NCBI GenBank assembly: GCA_002495235.1
Contig: DAEG01000036.1
Location: 1-5,360, forward strand
Origin: Euryarchaeota archaeon UBA287
Lineage (GTDB): Archaea > Thermoplasmatota > UBA186 > UBA287
Length of the DNA stretch: 5,360 bases
Reading direction: 5' to 3'
Below the pieces are notes generated by a model. That model worked only from the letters and a program-made list of their open reading frames with translations. It made no database searches and had not been told where the DNA came from. The position numbers and the translations under genes were made by a program. This document shows positions 1 through 5,253 of the stretch, in pieces (the first letter of the stretch is position 1; the number at the start of each line of letters is the position of its first letter).

Positions 1-72
1 GCCCTGTGGTGTAGTGGCCAAGCATCCCGGCCTTTGGAGCCGGTGACGGCAGTTCGAATCTGCCCAGGGCTA
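1..72 (+). tRNA. tRNA-Gln (anticodon UUG), 5' base outside window
   Basis: This is the glutamine tRNA reading CAA, and also CAG by wobble. The anticodon stem CCGGC (27-31) pairs with GCCGG (39-43) around the seven-base loop CTTTGGA (32-38), placing anticodon TTG at 34-36. The T arm is GGCAG/CTGCC around TTCGAAT. GCCCTG (1-6) pairs with CAGGGC (65-70). T71 requires an A just before the window as nucleotide 1, and A72 is the discriminator, so the gene is cut by one base. The D stem has G10-U25 and U13-G22 wobbles. No intron is present and CCA is not encoded. The A1-U72 end pair and the overall sequence resemble archaeal tRNA-Gln. Confidence 0.95.
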
Positions 73-98
73 TCGGTAGATCATAGAGGGTAAAAAGG

Positions 99-106
99 TA
101 TAAATG
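99..106 (+). promoter_or_regulatory. TATA box of the S41 peptidase gene
   Basis: TATAAATG is preceded by the purine-rich AAAAAGG, a plausible BRE. Its centre lies about 25 bases before the ATG at 127, so transcription should start at or next to the start codon and give a leaderless mRNA. No Shine-Dalgarno-like sequence precedes the ATG. It also separates this gene from the tRNA-Gln transcript. Confidence 0.7.
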
Positions 107-126
107 AGATAACTCAAATTCCGAGC

Positions 127-1503
127 ATGGAGAAACTCTTTGTTTTCACATTGCTTCTTATGCTTTTGGTGCCTGAATGCTTGGGAGCAGAGACACAACC
201 GAACAAGATAAAGGCGTCTCTTCTCAGAGAAGATGTCGATTTCCTGGTCAGGACGATAGAGGAGATACACCCTGACTCATACACTAAGGTCTCAAGGGAG
301 GAGTTCTATAGAGCAAAGGACAAGGTAAAGAGCGAGATAAGGGACATGGACGTGTACCAGTTCTACAACCTGATAGCGCCGCTGGTCGCGATGATAGGAG
401 ACGCTCACACCGCTGTATATCCCCTGAGATCGCCGGGGAAATGCTTCCCGGTGCCCGTGGCGGTGCTAGATGAGGGCATATTCGTAGCCAGGAATTACAC
501 GAACATATCAGCAGGACGTGAGATACTCAGCATTAACGGTGTGGATTCAGGGAGGCTCGTAGATGCGATGCTCAGATTCGTGCCCTGCGAGAGGCGGGAG
601 TTTGGCCTCGCCCAGGTCGAGAGCAATTTTCCCTTCTACCTGTACCTCGTTCTCGGCGAGATAGACCCTTTCACTGTCACCTTTGGATCGGACGATGGAA
701 CTGAGAACAGGGAGATAAAGGCGTCATCCCCTCAATCATACATCTACCCGTATCAGGGATATGAAAGATACCTGCGTGGAAGCGGTAATGCGCTGCCCCT
801 CGGCAACTATCCGTACATATTCACTCTGATGAACAACAAGACCACCCTGCTGGTGATAAACTCATTCAGAGAGGGGCCTTACATGCCGTGGGGTGTCTTC
901 CTCTCGGGGATCTTCTCATACCTGAAAGAGAACGGGATCGAGAACCTGGTGATAGATATCAGGGCGAACGGAGGCGGGGCTTCCAGCATGGGGGATGAGC
1001 TTATAGACTACCTGACCAACAAGCCTTGGACGCAATTCGGGAGCAGCAGGGTCAAGTATTCCGAGCAGGCGATAGCGCAGTGGCAGCAGTCGGGGTGGTA
1101 CAGAACAAGAAAGGCGGGGACAATTGAATCTTACACTGGAGGTCTAGAAAAACCTAGTAATAATTCACTACGTTTCAACGGCTCTGTCTATCTACTCACA
1201 TCCAGGTTCACGTTCTCATCAGCGAGTTCTTTTGCAGCAGCGATAAAGGACTTCAATATAGGAACAGTGGTTGGGGAGGAGACAGGAGGCATATTCCCTA
1301 ACTTCGGAGATGTCATAATATTTGAACTACCAAACTCAAAGATAAAGGGGCAGTGTTCTCATAAAGAGTGGCACAGGTGGAACGACACAGACCCCGGCAG
1401 AGGAGTGAAGCCGGACTATGAAGTAAAGCCTGTGCCTGAGGACCTGGCCTCAGGAAGGGACAGCGCGCTGGACCTCACCATGAAGCTGATAGCGGGGCTA
1501 TAA
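127..1503 (+). CDS. Exported S41-family peptidase (tail-specific protease/TSPc domain)
   Basis: A predicted exported serine peptidase of family S41 (TSPc fold), 458 residues. Residues 1-21 form a signal peptide: MEK, a Leu-rich core, then a likely cut near CLGA. GDAHT (91-95) matches the conserved Asp-x-His-Thr of tricorn-like S41 members. The TSPc core runs from about 237 to 433: LVIDIRANGGG (274-284), then the nucleophile motif FTFSSAS with Ser364 the likely catalytic Ser, then VVGEETGG (381-388). GVKPDYEV (426-433) is the typical S41 C-terminal strand. The Lys of the CtpA/Prc Ser-Lys dyad would fall 25 residues after Ser364, but Ile389 is there, so a Ser/His94/Glu384 arrangement is more likely. 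No PDZ domain is obvious. The ATG at 127 is supported by the signal peptide and TATA spacing; an ATG at 104 runs straight into a stop. Substrate unknown; it stands alone, so the context adds nothing. Confidence 0.85.
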   Translation: MEKLFVFTLLLMLLVPECLGAETQPNKIKASLLREDVDFLVRTIEEIHPDSYTKVSREEFYRAKDKVKSEIRDMDVYQFYNLIAPLVAMIGDAHTAVYPLRSPGKCFPVPVAVLDEGIFVARNYTNISAGREILSINGVDSGRLVDAMLRFVPCERREFGLAQVESNFPFYLYLVLGEIDPFTVTFGSDDGTENREIKASSPQSYIYPYQGYERYLRGSGNALPLGNYPYIFTLMNNKTTLLVINSFREGPYMPWGVFLSGIFSYLKENGIENLVIDIRANGGGASSMGDELIDYLTNKPWTQFGSSRVKYSEQAIAQWQQSGWYRTRKAGTIESYTGGLEKPSNNSLRFNGSVYLLTSRFTFSSASSFAAAIKDFNIGTVVGEETGGIFPNFGDVIIFELPNSKIKGQCSHKEWHRWNDTDPGRGVKPDYEVKPVPEDLASGRDSALDLTMKLIAGL

Positions 1504-1506
1504 ATA
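1499..1506 (+). promoter_or_regulatory. TATA box of the aIF2 beta gene, overlapping the upstream stop codon
   Basis: TATAAATA spans the last codon, the TAA stop and the first bases after the S41 gene. Its centre is about 28 bases before the ATG at 1531, which again predicts a leaderless or nearly leaderless transcript. The 27-base gap between the two genes has no Shine-Dalgarno motif. The factor gene is therefore probably transcribed on its own despite being tightly spaced behind the peptidase. Confidence 0.65.
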
Positions 1507-1530
1507 TAAGGCAGAAAACCCATTACTTTT

Positions 1531-1944
1531 ATGCTTTACGATTACGATTCGCTGCTGAAGAGAGCGAAGGAGAAGATACCTGACATAATGTCGGACGGCG
1601 AGAGATTCCAGCTGCCCGAAGCCAACGTGATACACGAAGGCAGGACCACCATAATAAGAAACTTCGCGGACATAGCCTCCGCCATGCGGAGGGACAGGAC
1701 ACACCTGTTCAAGTATCTGCTCCGCGAGCTCGGTACCTCCGGTGACCTTGCCGACACGAGGGCGATATTCCAGGGCGTCGTGCCGGAATCGCAGATAAAG
1801 GATAAGATCAGGACGTACCTAGAGAAGTACGTGATCTGCGGTGTCTGCGGCAGGCCCGACACAGAACTGATAAAGGAGGGACGCACCACGCAGCTGCGCT
1901 GCCACGCGTGCGGAGCTATACTCCCCGTAAAGACCGCGATATGA
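1531..1944 (+). CDS. eif2b: Translation initiation factor 2 subunit beta (aIF2 beta)
   Basis: The beta subunit of archaeal initiation factor 2, the heterotrimeric GTPase that delivers Met-tRNAi to the small ribosomal subunit in the cytoplasm. At 137 residues it has the usual archaeal length. The N-terminal helix MLYDYDSLLKRAKEKIP is the segment that in the family contacts the gamma subunit. The central alpha/beta domain (about 27-95) contains RFQLPE, GRTTIIRNF and HLFKYLLRELGTSG, all typical of eIF5/eIF2-beta proteins. The C-terminal zinc ribbon uses Cys103, Cys106, Cys124 and Cys127, all four present. The ATG at 1531 fits both family length and the TATA box at 1499-1506. The 3' end overlaps hflX tail to tail by 29 bases. 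I see no sign of damage. Confidence 0.97.
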   Translation: MLYDYDSLLKRAKEKIPDIMSDGERFQLPEANVIHEGRTTIIRNFADIASAMRRDRTHLFKYLLRELGTSGDLADTRAIFQGVVPESQIKDKIRTYLEKYVICGVCGRPDTELIKEGRTTQLRCHACGAILPVKTAI

Positions 1945-2932
1945 TCTCTCTCAGCTCACCTATGCCCTCCCTCTTCAGGGCGGACACCTTCGTGTAGGGC
2001 CACTTTATCCCTGCCTCGGTTATCCTCTCATCCACGTCGTCCACGAGATCTGTCTTGTTCATAACGGTTATGATGCTCGTCCTGTCCCTGTCAATACCTA
2101 TCTCCCTGAAGGTGGAGAGACACAGATCCATCTTTTTCACTATGGATTCCACCCGCTCACTCACGTCCACCACGAGAAGGATCAGGTCAGACTCGACTAT
2201 GTCCTTCATCGTTGCCCTGAACGGCGCTATCAGCTCCACGGGCAGATCACTTATGAACCCTATCGTGTCATTCAGGACCACAGTGGTGCCGTCGATGTAC
2301 AGCCTCCTGCTCTTCGTCTGGAGGGTGGTGAACGGCTCGTTCTTCGCTGCCTGGTTGGCGTGTGAGAGCGCATTGAACAGGGTGCTCTTGCCGCTGTTAG
2401 TGTATCCGGCAAGGGACACGACATTCTCCCTCCTGTCTCTCTCGCTCTCCTTGCGCATCTCGTAGAGCCTCAGCTTCTTCTCCAGCTTGGCCTCCCTGCT
2501 CTTTATGTTTGAGGCATGGCTGTGGATTATGTACTCCCCGCCCCCGCTAAAGCCCGGGTGCTCACTCTTCACGTTGACGCTGACCTCCTTCATCACGTAC
2601 GGCATCTCCCTTCTCAGCCTTGCGAGCTCTATCTGGACCTTCGCCTCCTGCGAGACGGCGTGCAGCTCGAAGACCCTGAGAACGAGGTCGTAGAAGTCCA
2701 TGACGGCCCTGCCGGTCTCCTTCTCTATCACGAACTTCTGGCTTGGTGACAGGGGAAAGAGGAAGATTATGACGTCTGATCCCTTTCCTGACATCTCGTC
2801 AAGCTTTCCGCGCTTGACCGGGAGTCTTTTCACGCGGACCATGTCCCTGACCTCGTAACCGGCCGTAGTGACAAGAGCGAGCTTTTCCTCCACATCCTTA
2901 GTGTCTGGCTTCAGAACGATCAGAGCATCCAC
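1916..2932 (-). CDS. hflX: GTPase HflX
   Basis: HflX is a ribosome-associated GTPase that, where studied, binds the large subunit and splits or rescues stalled ribosomes. The N-terminal nucleotide-binding-like domain covers about 1-90 and a helical linker about 91-170. The linker keeps a reduced form of the glycine-rich HflX signature (SGGGEY, 129-134) and a basic coiled stretch. The G domain has all motifs: G1 GYTNSGKS (176-183), G2 FTT (201-203), G3 DTIGF (222-226), G4 NKTD (292-295) and G5 SALK (317-320). At 338 residues it is shorter than the bacterial protein and lacks the extra C-terminal domain, as expected in archaea. Translation begins at GTG (2932), the only start that keeps the full N-terminal domain, and AT-rich promoter sequence lies about 25 bases upstream. 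It is divergent from tRNA-Gly and convergent with aIF2 beta. Confidence 0.95.
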   Translation of the reverse strand: MDALIVLKPDTKDVEEKLALVTTAGYEVRDMVRVKRLPVKRGKLDEMSGKGSDVIIFLFPLSPSQKFVIEKETGRAVMDFYDLVLRVFELHAVSQEAKVQIELARLRREMPYVMKEVSVNVKSEHPGFSGGGEYIIHSHASNIKSREAKLEKKLRLYEMRKESERDRRENVVSLAGYTNSGKSTLFNALSHANQAAKNEPFTTLQTKSRRLYIDGTTVVLNDTIGFISDLPVELIAPFRATMKDIVESDLILLVVDVSERVESIVKKMDLCLSTFREIGIDRDRTSIITVMNKTDLVDDVDERITEAGIKWPYTKVSALKREGIGELREIISRSLRGV

Positions 2933-2950
2933 ACCCCTTATAAGAATAGA

Positions 2951-2963
2951 AAAATAAATATTT
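2951..2963. promoter_or_regulatory. Shared AT-rich core promoter for hflX (-) and tRNA-Gly (+)
   Basis: AAAATAAATATTT is the only AT-rich block in the 52-base divergent gap that is correctly placed for either gene. Its centre (about 2957) is about 25 bases from the hflX GTG at 2932 and about 28 bases from the tRNA 5' end at 2985. Read on plus it offers AAATAAATA; on minus it offers ATTTATTTT. One element may thus seat TBP in either direction, which would make the two genes compete. A second TATA-like block, CTTATAAG at 2937-2944, is too close to the GTG to drive hflX and too far from the tRNA. Confidence 0.5.
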
Positions 2964-2984
2964 GTTCAGGTAACTCCCATATCA

Positions 2985-3099
2985 GCGGCTGTGATCTAGC
3001 GGTTAGGATTGAGGCTTCCCAAGCCTCCTGCCCGGGTTCAAAACGGCCCTTTCTGCGAAAGCGTTGTGCGGAAAGGCTATGAAAATCCCGGCAGCCGCA
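2985..3099 (+). tRNA. tRNA-Gly (anticodon CCC) with a T-loop intron
   Basis: A glycine tRNA reading GGG, split by a 43-base intron. Exon 1 (2985-3042) holds acceptor strand GCGGCTG, a D stem with A10-U25 and U13-G22, anticodon stem GAGGC/GCCTC (3011-3015/3023-3027), loop TTCCCAA with anticodon CCC at 3018-3020, a four-base variable loop, T stem CCGGG (3032-3036) and TTCAAA. Exon 2 (3086-3099) supplies the last T-loop base, CCCGG, CAGCCGC and discriminator A. Joined, they give a 72-base tRNA with a perfect 7-bp acceptor, a 5-bp T stem and loop TTCAAAT. Without removing the intron the T arm and acceptor cannot align in the usual register. CCA is not encoded. TTTT at 3103-3106 may end transcription. 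The promoter block is at 2951-2963. Confidence 0.93.
3043..3085 (+). other. Non-canonical tRNA intron at position 59/60 with BHB motif
   Basis: The intron is 43 bases long. Exon-intron pairing gives a bulge-helix-bulge: outer helix CCGGG/CCCGG (the T stem); central 4-bp helix TTCA (3037-3040) with TGAA (3080-3083); and 3-base bulges AAA (3041-3043) and AAT (3084-3086). Cutting after the second base of each bulge leaves the loop TTCAAAT. Inside the intron, 3048-3056 pairs with 3068-3076 over 9 bp (one G-U) around an 11-base loop. Between it and the first bulge, G3046-C3077 and G3045-U3078 pair, C3047 bulges and C3044/A3079 mismatch, so the inner side is relaxed. Repeated A residues make the exact cut ambiguous by sequence alone; the BHB geometry picks 3042/3043 and 3085/3086. 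Confidence 0.88.
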
Positions 3100-3507
3100 C
3101 TATTTTACGAACTGCATCGCCAGTCTCATGCACATCATGCCCGTGCCGTGGAACACCGAGAACAGCACGCGGCCGGCGAATTCGAACAGCGGACCTATCA
3201 GGAAACAGTTCTCAAGACCGCAGAGACCGTAGCTCATGCCCATTCGCCCGTCCATTGGCATGTTACCCATGGGCATGCTACCCATCTGATCCTGCATGCG
3301 ATCACACTGGTCACACATCTTGCACTGGTCACACATCGACGAATTCATGGCACCCATGGACATGTTTCCCTGAGACTGTCCGTTCATGGGCATCTGTCCG
3401 TTCATGGGCATCTGTCCGTTCATGGGCTTGCCTGCCATCTGCGCTTCCGCCAATCCTGCGCTGGCCAACAGGACCACCAGCACCAGCATCAAAACGCCCT
3501 CTCTCAT
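3100..3507 (-). CDS. Exported Met/Cys-rich small protein, possible soft-metal binder
   Basis: I do not recognise a family. The 135-residue product starts with a clear signal peptide: MREG, a Leu/Val core, and a cut after AEA at about residue 22. The mature N-terminal half is low-complexity: three copies of MNGQ joined by MP (29-44), then NMSMGAM, a four-Cys block with Cys at 59, 62, 65 and 68 (repeated CDQC), then MGSMPMGNMPM. About a fifth of residues 23-92 are Met. The C-terminal part (about 93-135) is more hydrophobic, with Cys96, Cys101 and Cys126, and could associate with the membrane. Dense Met and CxxC spacing suggest periplasmic-side binding of Cu(I) or another soft metal, which is inference. 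The ATG at 3507 is backed by the signal peptide and a TATA box 25 bases upstream. The stop abuts the tRNA-Gly 3' end. Confidence 0.75.
   Translation of the reverse strand: MREGVLMLVLVVLLASAGLAEAQMAGKPMNGQMPMNGQMPMNGQSQGNMSMGAMNSSMCDQCKMCDQCDRMQDQMGSMPMGNMPMDGRMGMSYGLCGLENCFLIGPLFEFAGRVLFSVFHGTGMMCMRLAMQFVK
3257..3286 (-). repeat. 15-bp imperfect tandem pair within the Met-rich gene
   Basis: On the plus strand, GGCATGTTACCCATG (3257-3271) is followed directly by GGCATGCTACCCATC (3272-3286), differing at two positions. In the protein this gives the MGSMPMGNMPM segment, so it is an in-frame duplication of a five-residue Met motif. Confidence 0.7.
3305..3337 (-). repeat. 18-bp tandem duplication encoding the CDQC pair
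   Basis: CACTGGTCACACATC occurs at 3305-3319 and again, identically, at 3323-3337, separated by TTG, giving period 18. It encodes CDQC twice with an intervening KM, producing four cysteines spaced three residues apart. The perfect identity suggests a recent duplication. Confidence 0.85.
3376..3427 (-). repeat. 18-bp tandem repeat, about 2.9 copies, encoding MNGQMP units
   Basis: The plus-strand unit CTGTCCGTTCATGGGCAT is at 3376-3393 and 3394-3411, with a 16-base third copy at 3412-3427. The copies are identical over their shared length. The repeat is in frame and encodes the Met-rich MNGQMP ladder right after the signal peptide region. Copy number could vary between strains by replication slippage. 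Confidence 0.9.
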
Positions 3508-3623
3508 GCACTAACATCAACGTTGCATCTTATATCTGTTTACCCGCCAATGTCCGTTTCCCTCTTTTGACCCCGCGGTGTCCTCTTCCGGCAGAACACA
3601 AAACCGAGGCGAAGCCGAATGGA
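3508..3623. other. 116-base gap between the transporter and Met-rich genes
   Basis: The gap holds the Met-rich gene's promoter at its 3508 side. Nearer the transporter stop, the minus strand has a short GGC-TTC-GCC hairpin (3608-3616) followed by TTTT (3600-3603), which could weakly end transporter transcription. The stem is only 3 bp, so I give the terminator little weight. No ORF of its own is convincing. Confidence 0.45.
3530..3535 (-). promoter_or_regulatory. TATA box of the Met/Cys-rich protein gene
   Basis: On the minus strand the sequence reads AGATATAAGA, with ATATAA at its core. Its centre is about 25 bases upstream of the ATG at 3507, which predicts a leaderless mRNA and independent transcription from the transporter gene upstream. 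No Shine-Dalgarno motif is needed or seen. Confidence 0.65.
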
Positions 3624-5090
3624 TCAGTAAAATGTCCTGCCCCTGTGAACATGAAGCCTTCTGTAGGAATTCCTTCTGGTGATCTTCCCGACCGCTCCCA
3701 GAACGCTGACGGCACGTCTAATCCGGTCCAGTGTCCATCCAAACGCCGTCCTGCCGTGAAAGGCTCTCTTTTCCCTGATAACCGAGAGAAGATAAAACGC
3801 GTAAATGACCGTCAGGAAGGAGATGAAAAAGAGGATGCTCCAGCGATCCAGGCTGCTGGCATAGAAGGAGAGACCCCTGCTCTGGAACTCGCTTTTTATC
3901 GTGAGGAACAGATTTTCATGCGCCATGAGATCGACAAGAAAGCCCCCTATCAGGGGAGCGCTGCCCAGACCCAGTGAAGACCCCAGACTGTTTGCCGCCA
4001 TATACGCCGTCGCTCTGCTCTTCGGCGACAGTTCGAACACGATATTGCTCAGAGCCAGACCGGCTCCTGCGGTGGATATGCCCATGAGAGCATAGGTCGC
4101 TACCAGCAGGGCTAACACAAAAGCGTACCTCTGAGGCATGGCCGTGAAGGTCAGAAGTATGAGGGAGGACATGTACAGCGGACAGCTCACTGCAAGAACG
4201 GCCCTGTTGCCAAAGGCATCTGTAGCTCTGCTCCACACAATGATAGACACCATGGTCGCTGCCTGACCCAGAGAATTCAGCAGGATCACCATCGGCATCG
4301 CCAGCCCGAGATCCACCAGCAGATAGACCGTGAGGAATGGCGTCACCAGGTTCAGGGCAAAGTTCCATAGGAAAGAGAAGAACATCAGCGATCTGAAATT
4401 CCTGTCACGAAAGGGCCTCACTATGCTGGAGAAGGGGTGAATTTCAATCGCCTGTTTTTCCGGCACCCGTGACAGAGGCAAGAGACCCAGCGATCCTATC
4501 GCCCCTGCCATGACAAAAAGAATGAAGTAAGACCATGCGCTGTTATTGGTGATGCCGACAAAGGCGCCAGCGGCCAATCCGACCACCAGGGATCCCGCTG
4601 TCGCGACTAAGAGCCTTCTCGATAGAAAAATCCCGTACGTGCTCTCCGGCACAAGATCGCTGATCCAGGAGTTCCATGCGCAGTCACCTATGGCAGAGAA
4701 CGCAGAGCTTGCTATGAAACCCATCATGAGCATCGTGAGAGACCTGTCACCCACAAAAAGCGCTAGCGCCGCTGCAAAGAACCAGAACGACCGGCTAAGC
4801 ACATACGCGCAGACGGCCGCTTTCTTCCTGCTCCTGGCGGAGCATATGAGGTATGTGGATGGAAGCTGGAGAAGCTGCATGATGGCGGGTACGGCCGCCA
4901 GAACGCAGATGTATCCGTCAGAAGCACCAAGTTTCAGGGCTAAGGTTACGAAAAAGACCCCCGTCAGAGAGCTCATCATCTGGTTTGTGAGCCCGTCCAG
5001 CACAAGGCATCGCAGGGTGCGGTCAAGGTCAGAGGACATGACACGCCCCCACCAGGAGAGCTGACGGAACAGGCCCGGCCGCATTACCAT
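3624..5090 (-). CDS. Major facilitator superfamily (MFS) transporter
   Basis: A secondary transporter of the cytoplasmic membrane, 488 residues, with about twelve hydrophobic helices near 30-52, 57-80, 92-114, 117-137, 162-182, 186-206, 235-258, 265-286, 297-317, 321-345, 364-388 and 416-438. A basic motif-A-like loop follows helix 2 (SARSRKK), and a clearer copy after helix 8 has Asp291, Gly294 and Arg296 (RATDAFGNR). A longer polar loop (207-232) separates the two halves. The C-terminal tail is cytosolic and strongly basic (441-488). The substrate cannot be read from the sequence; drugs, sugars or metals are all possible. The start is uncertain: ATG at 5090 is the first start in an open frame reaching back to about 5209, while Met18 (5039) begins MSSDLDRTLR just before helix 1 and is also plausible. 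The exported Met-rich gene follows on the same strand. Confidence 0.88.
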   Translation of the reverse strand: MVMRPGLFRQLSWWGRVMSSDLDRTLRCLVLDGLTNQMMSSLTGVFFVTLALKLGASDGYICVLAAVPAIMQLLQLPSTYLICSARSRKKAAVCAYVLSRSFWFFAAALALFVGDRSLTMLMMGFIASSAFSAIGDCAWNSWISDLVPESTYGIFLSRRLLVATAGSLVVGLAAGAFVGITNNSAWSYFILFVMAGAIGSLGLLPLSRVPEKQAIEIHPFSSIVRPFRDRNFRSLMFFSFLWNFALNLVTPFLTVYLLVDLGLAMPMVILLNSLGQAATMVSIIVWSRATDAFGNRAVLAVSCPLYMSSLILLTFTAMPQRYAFVLALLVATYALMGISTAGAGLALSNIVFELSPKSRATAYMAANSLGSSLGLGSAPLIGGFLVDLMAHENLFLTIKSEFQSRGLSFYASSLDRWSILFFISFLTVIYAFYLLSVIREKRAFHGRTAFGWTLDRIRRAVSVLGAVGKITRRNSYRRLHVHRGRTFY

Positions 5091-5206
5091 CGAATAGGAA
5101 CCCCAAACATCTGCGCAACCCCCCCGGAATGGCCAGAAACCACTGTAAAGACACTTCCGTACTCGATCCCTCAGATCTCCTGACGGGGTGTATCTGGCTT
5201 TTGTGG

Positions 5207-5214
5207 ATTATATA
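5207..5214 (-). promoter_or_regulatory. TATA box, probable transporter promoter with a ~95-base leader
   Basis: The minus strand reads AAAAAGTATATAATCC, a strong TATA box with a purine-rich BRE-like flank. Transcription would start near 5185, about 95 bases before the ATG at 5090. This differs from the leaderless genes elsewhere in the window. No other TATA-like sequence sits 25 bases before either candidate start. The core is nearly symmetrical and could also work on the plus strand, but I see no plus gene there. Confidence 0.5.
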
Positions 5215-5230
5215 CTTTTTCTTCATGCCC

Positions 5231-5253
5231 GGCGCAGAGCCTTGGTCTGTGCC
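5231..5253. repeat. 8-bp inverted repeat (hairpin) behind the transporter TATA box
   Basis: GGCGCAGA (5231-5238) pairs with TCTGTGCC (5246-5253), seven Watson-Crick pairs and one G-U, around the loop GCCTTGG. On the minus strand it lies about 17-40 bases upstream of the TATA box, where an activator or repressor could bind. No T-run follows on either strand within a few bases, so it is not an obvious terminator. Confidence 0.5.

Noticed and set aside
2985..3099. Reading the interrupted tRNA-Gly as a pseudogene cut by an insertion
   Set aside because: Every stem is intact, the joined exons give an exact T-loop, and the inserted bases form a BHB; random insertion would not produce that geometry.
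3595..3620. Hairpin plus T-run after the transporter stop (minus strand) as a terminator
   Set aside because: The stem is only 3 bp and the T-run has four T; too weak to call as a separate terminator.
3009..3977. A 322-codon open frame on the plus strand across the tRNA, the Met-rich gene and the transporter 3' end
   Set aside because: It lies antisense to two supported genes and begins inside a tRNA. Its product is a low-complexity shadow (repeated WASVRS, TGHTS) of the Met-rich repeats, with no domain.
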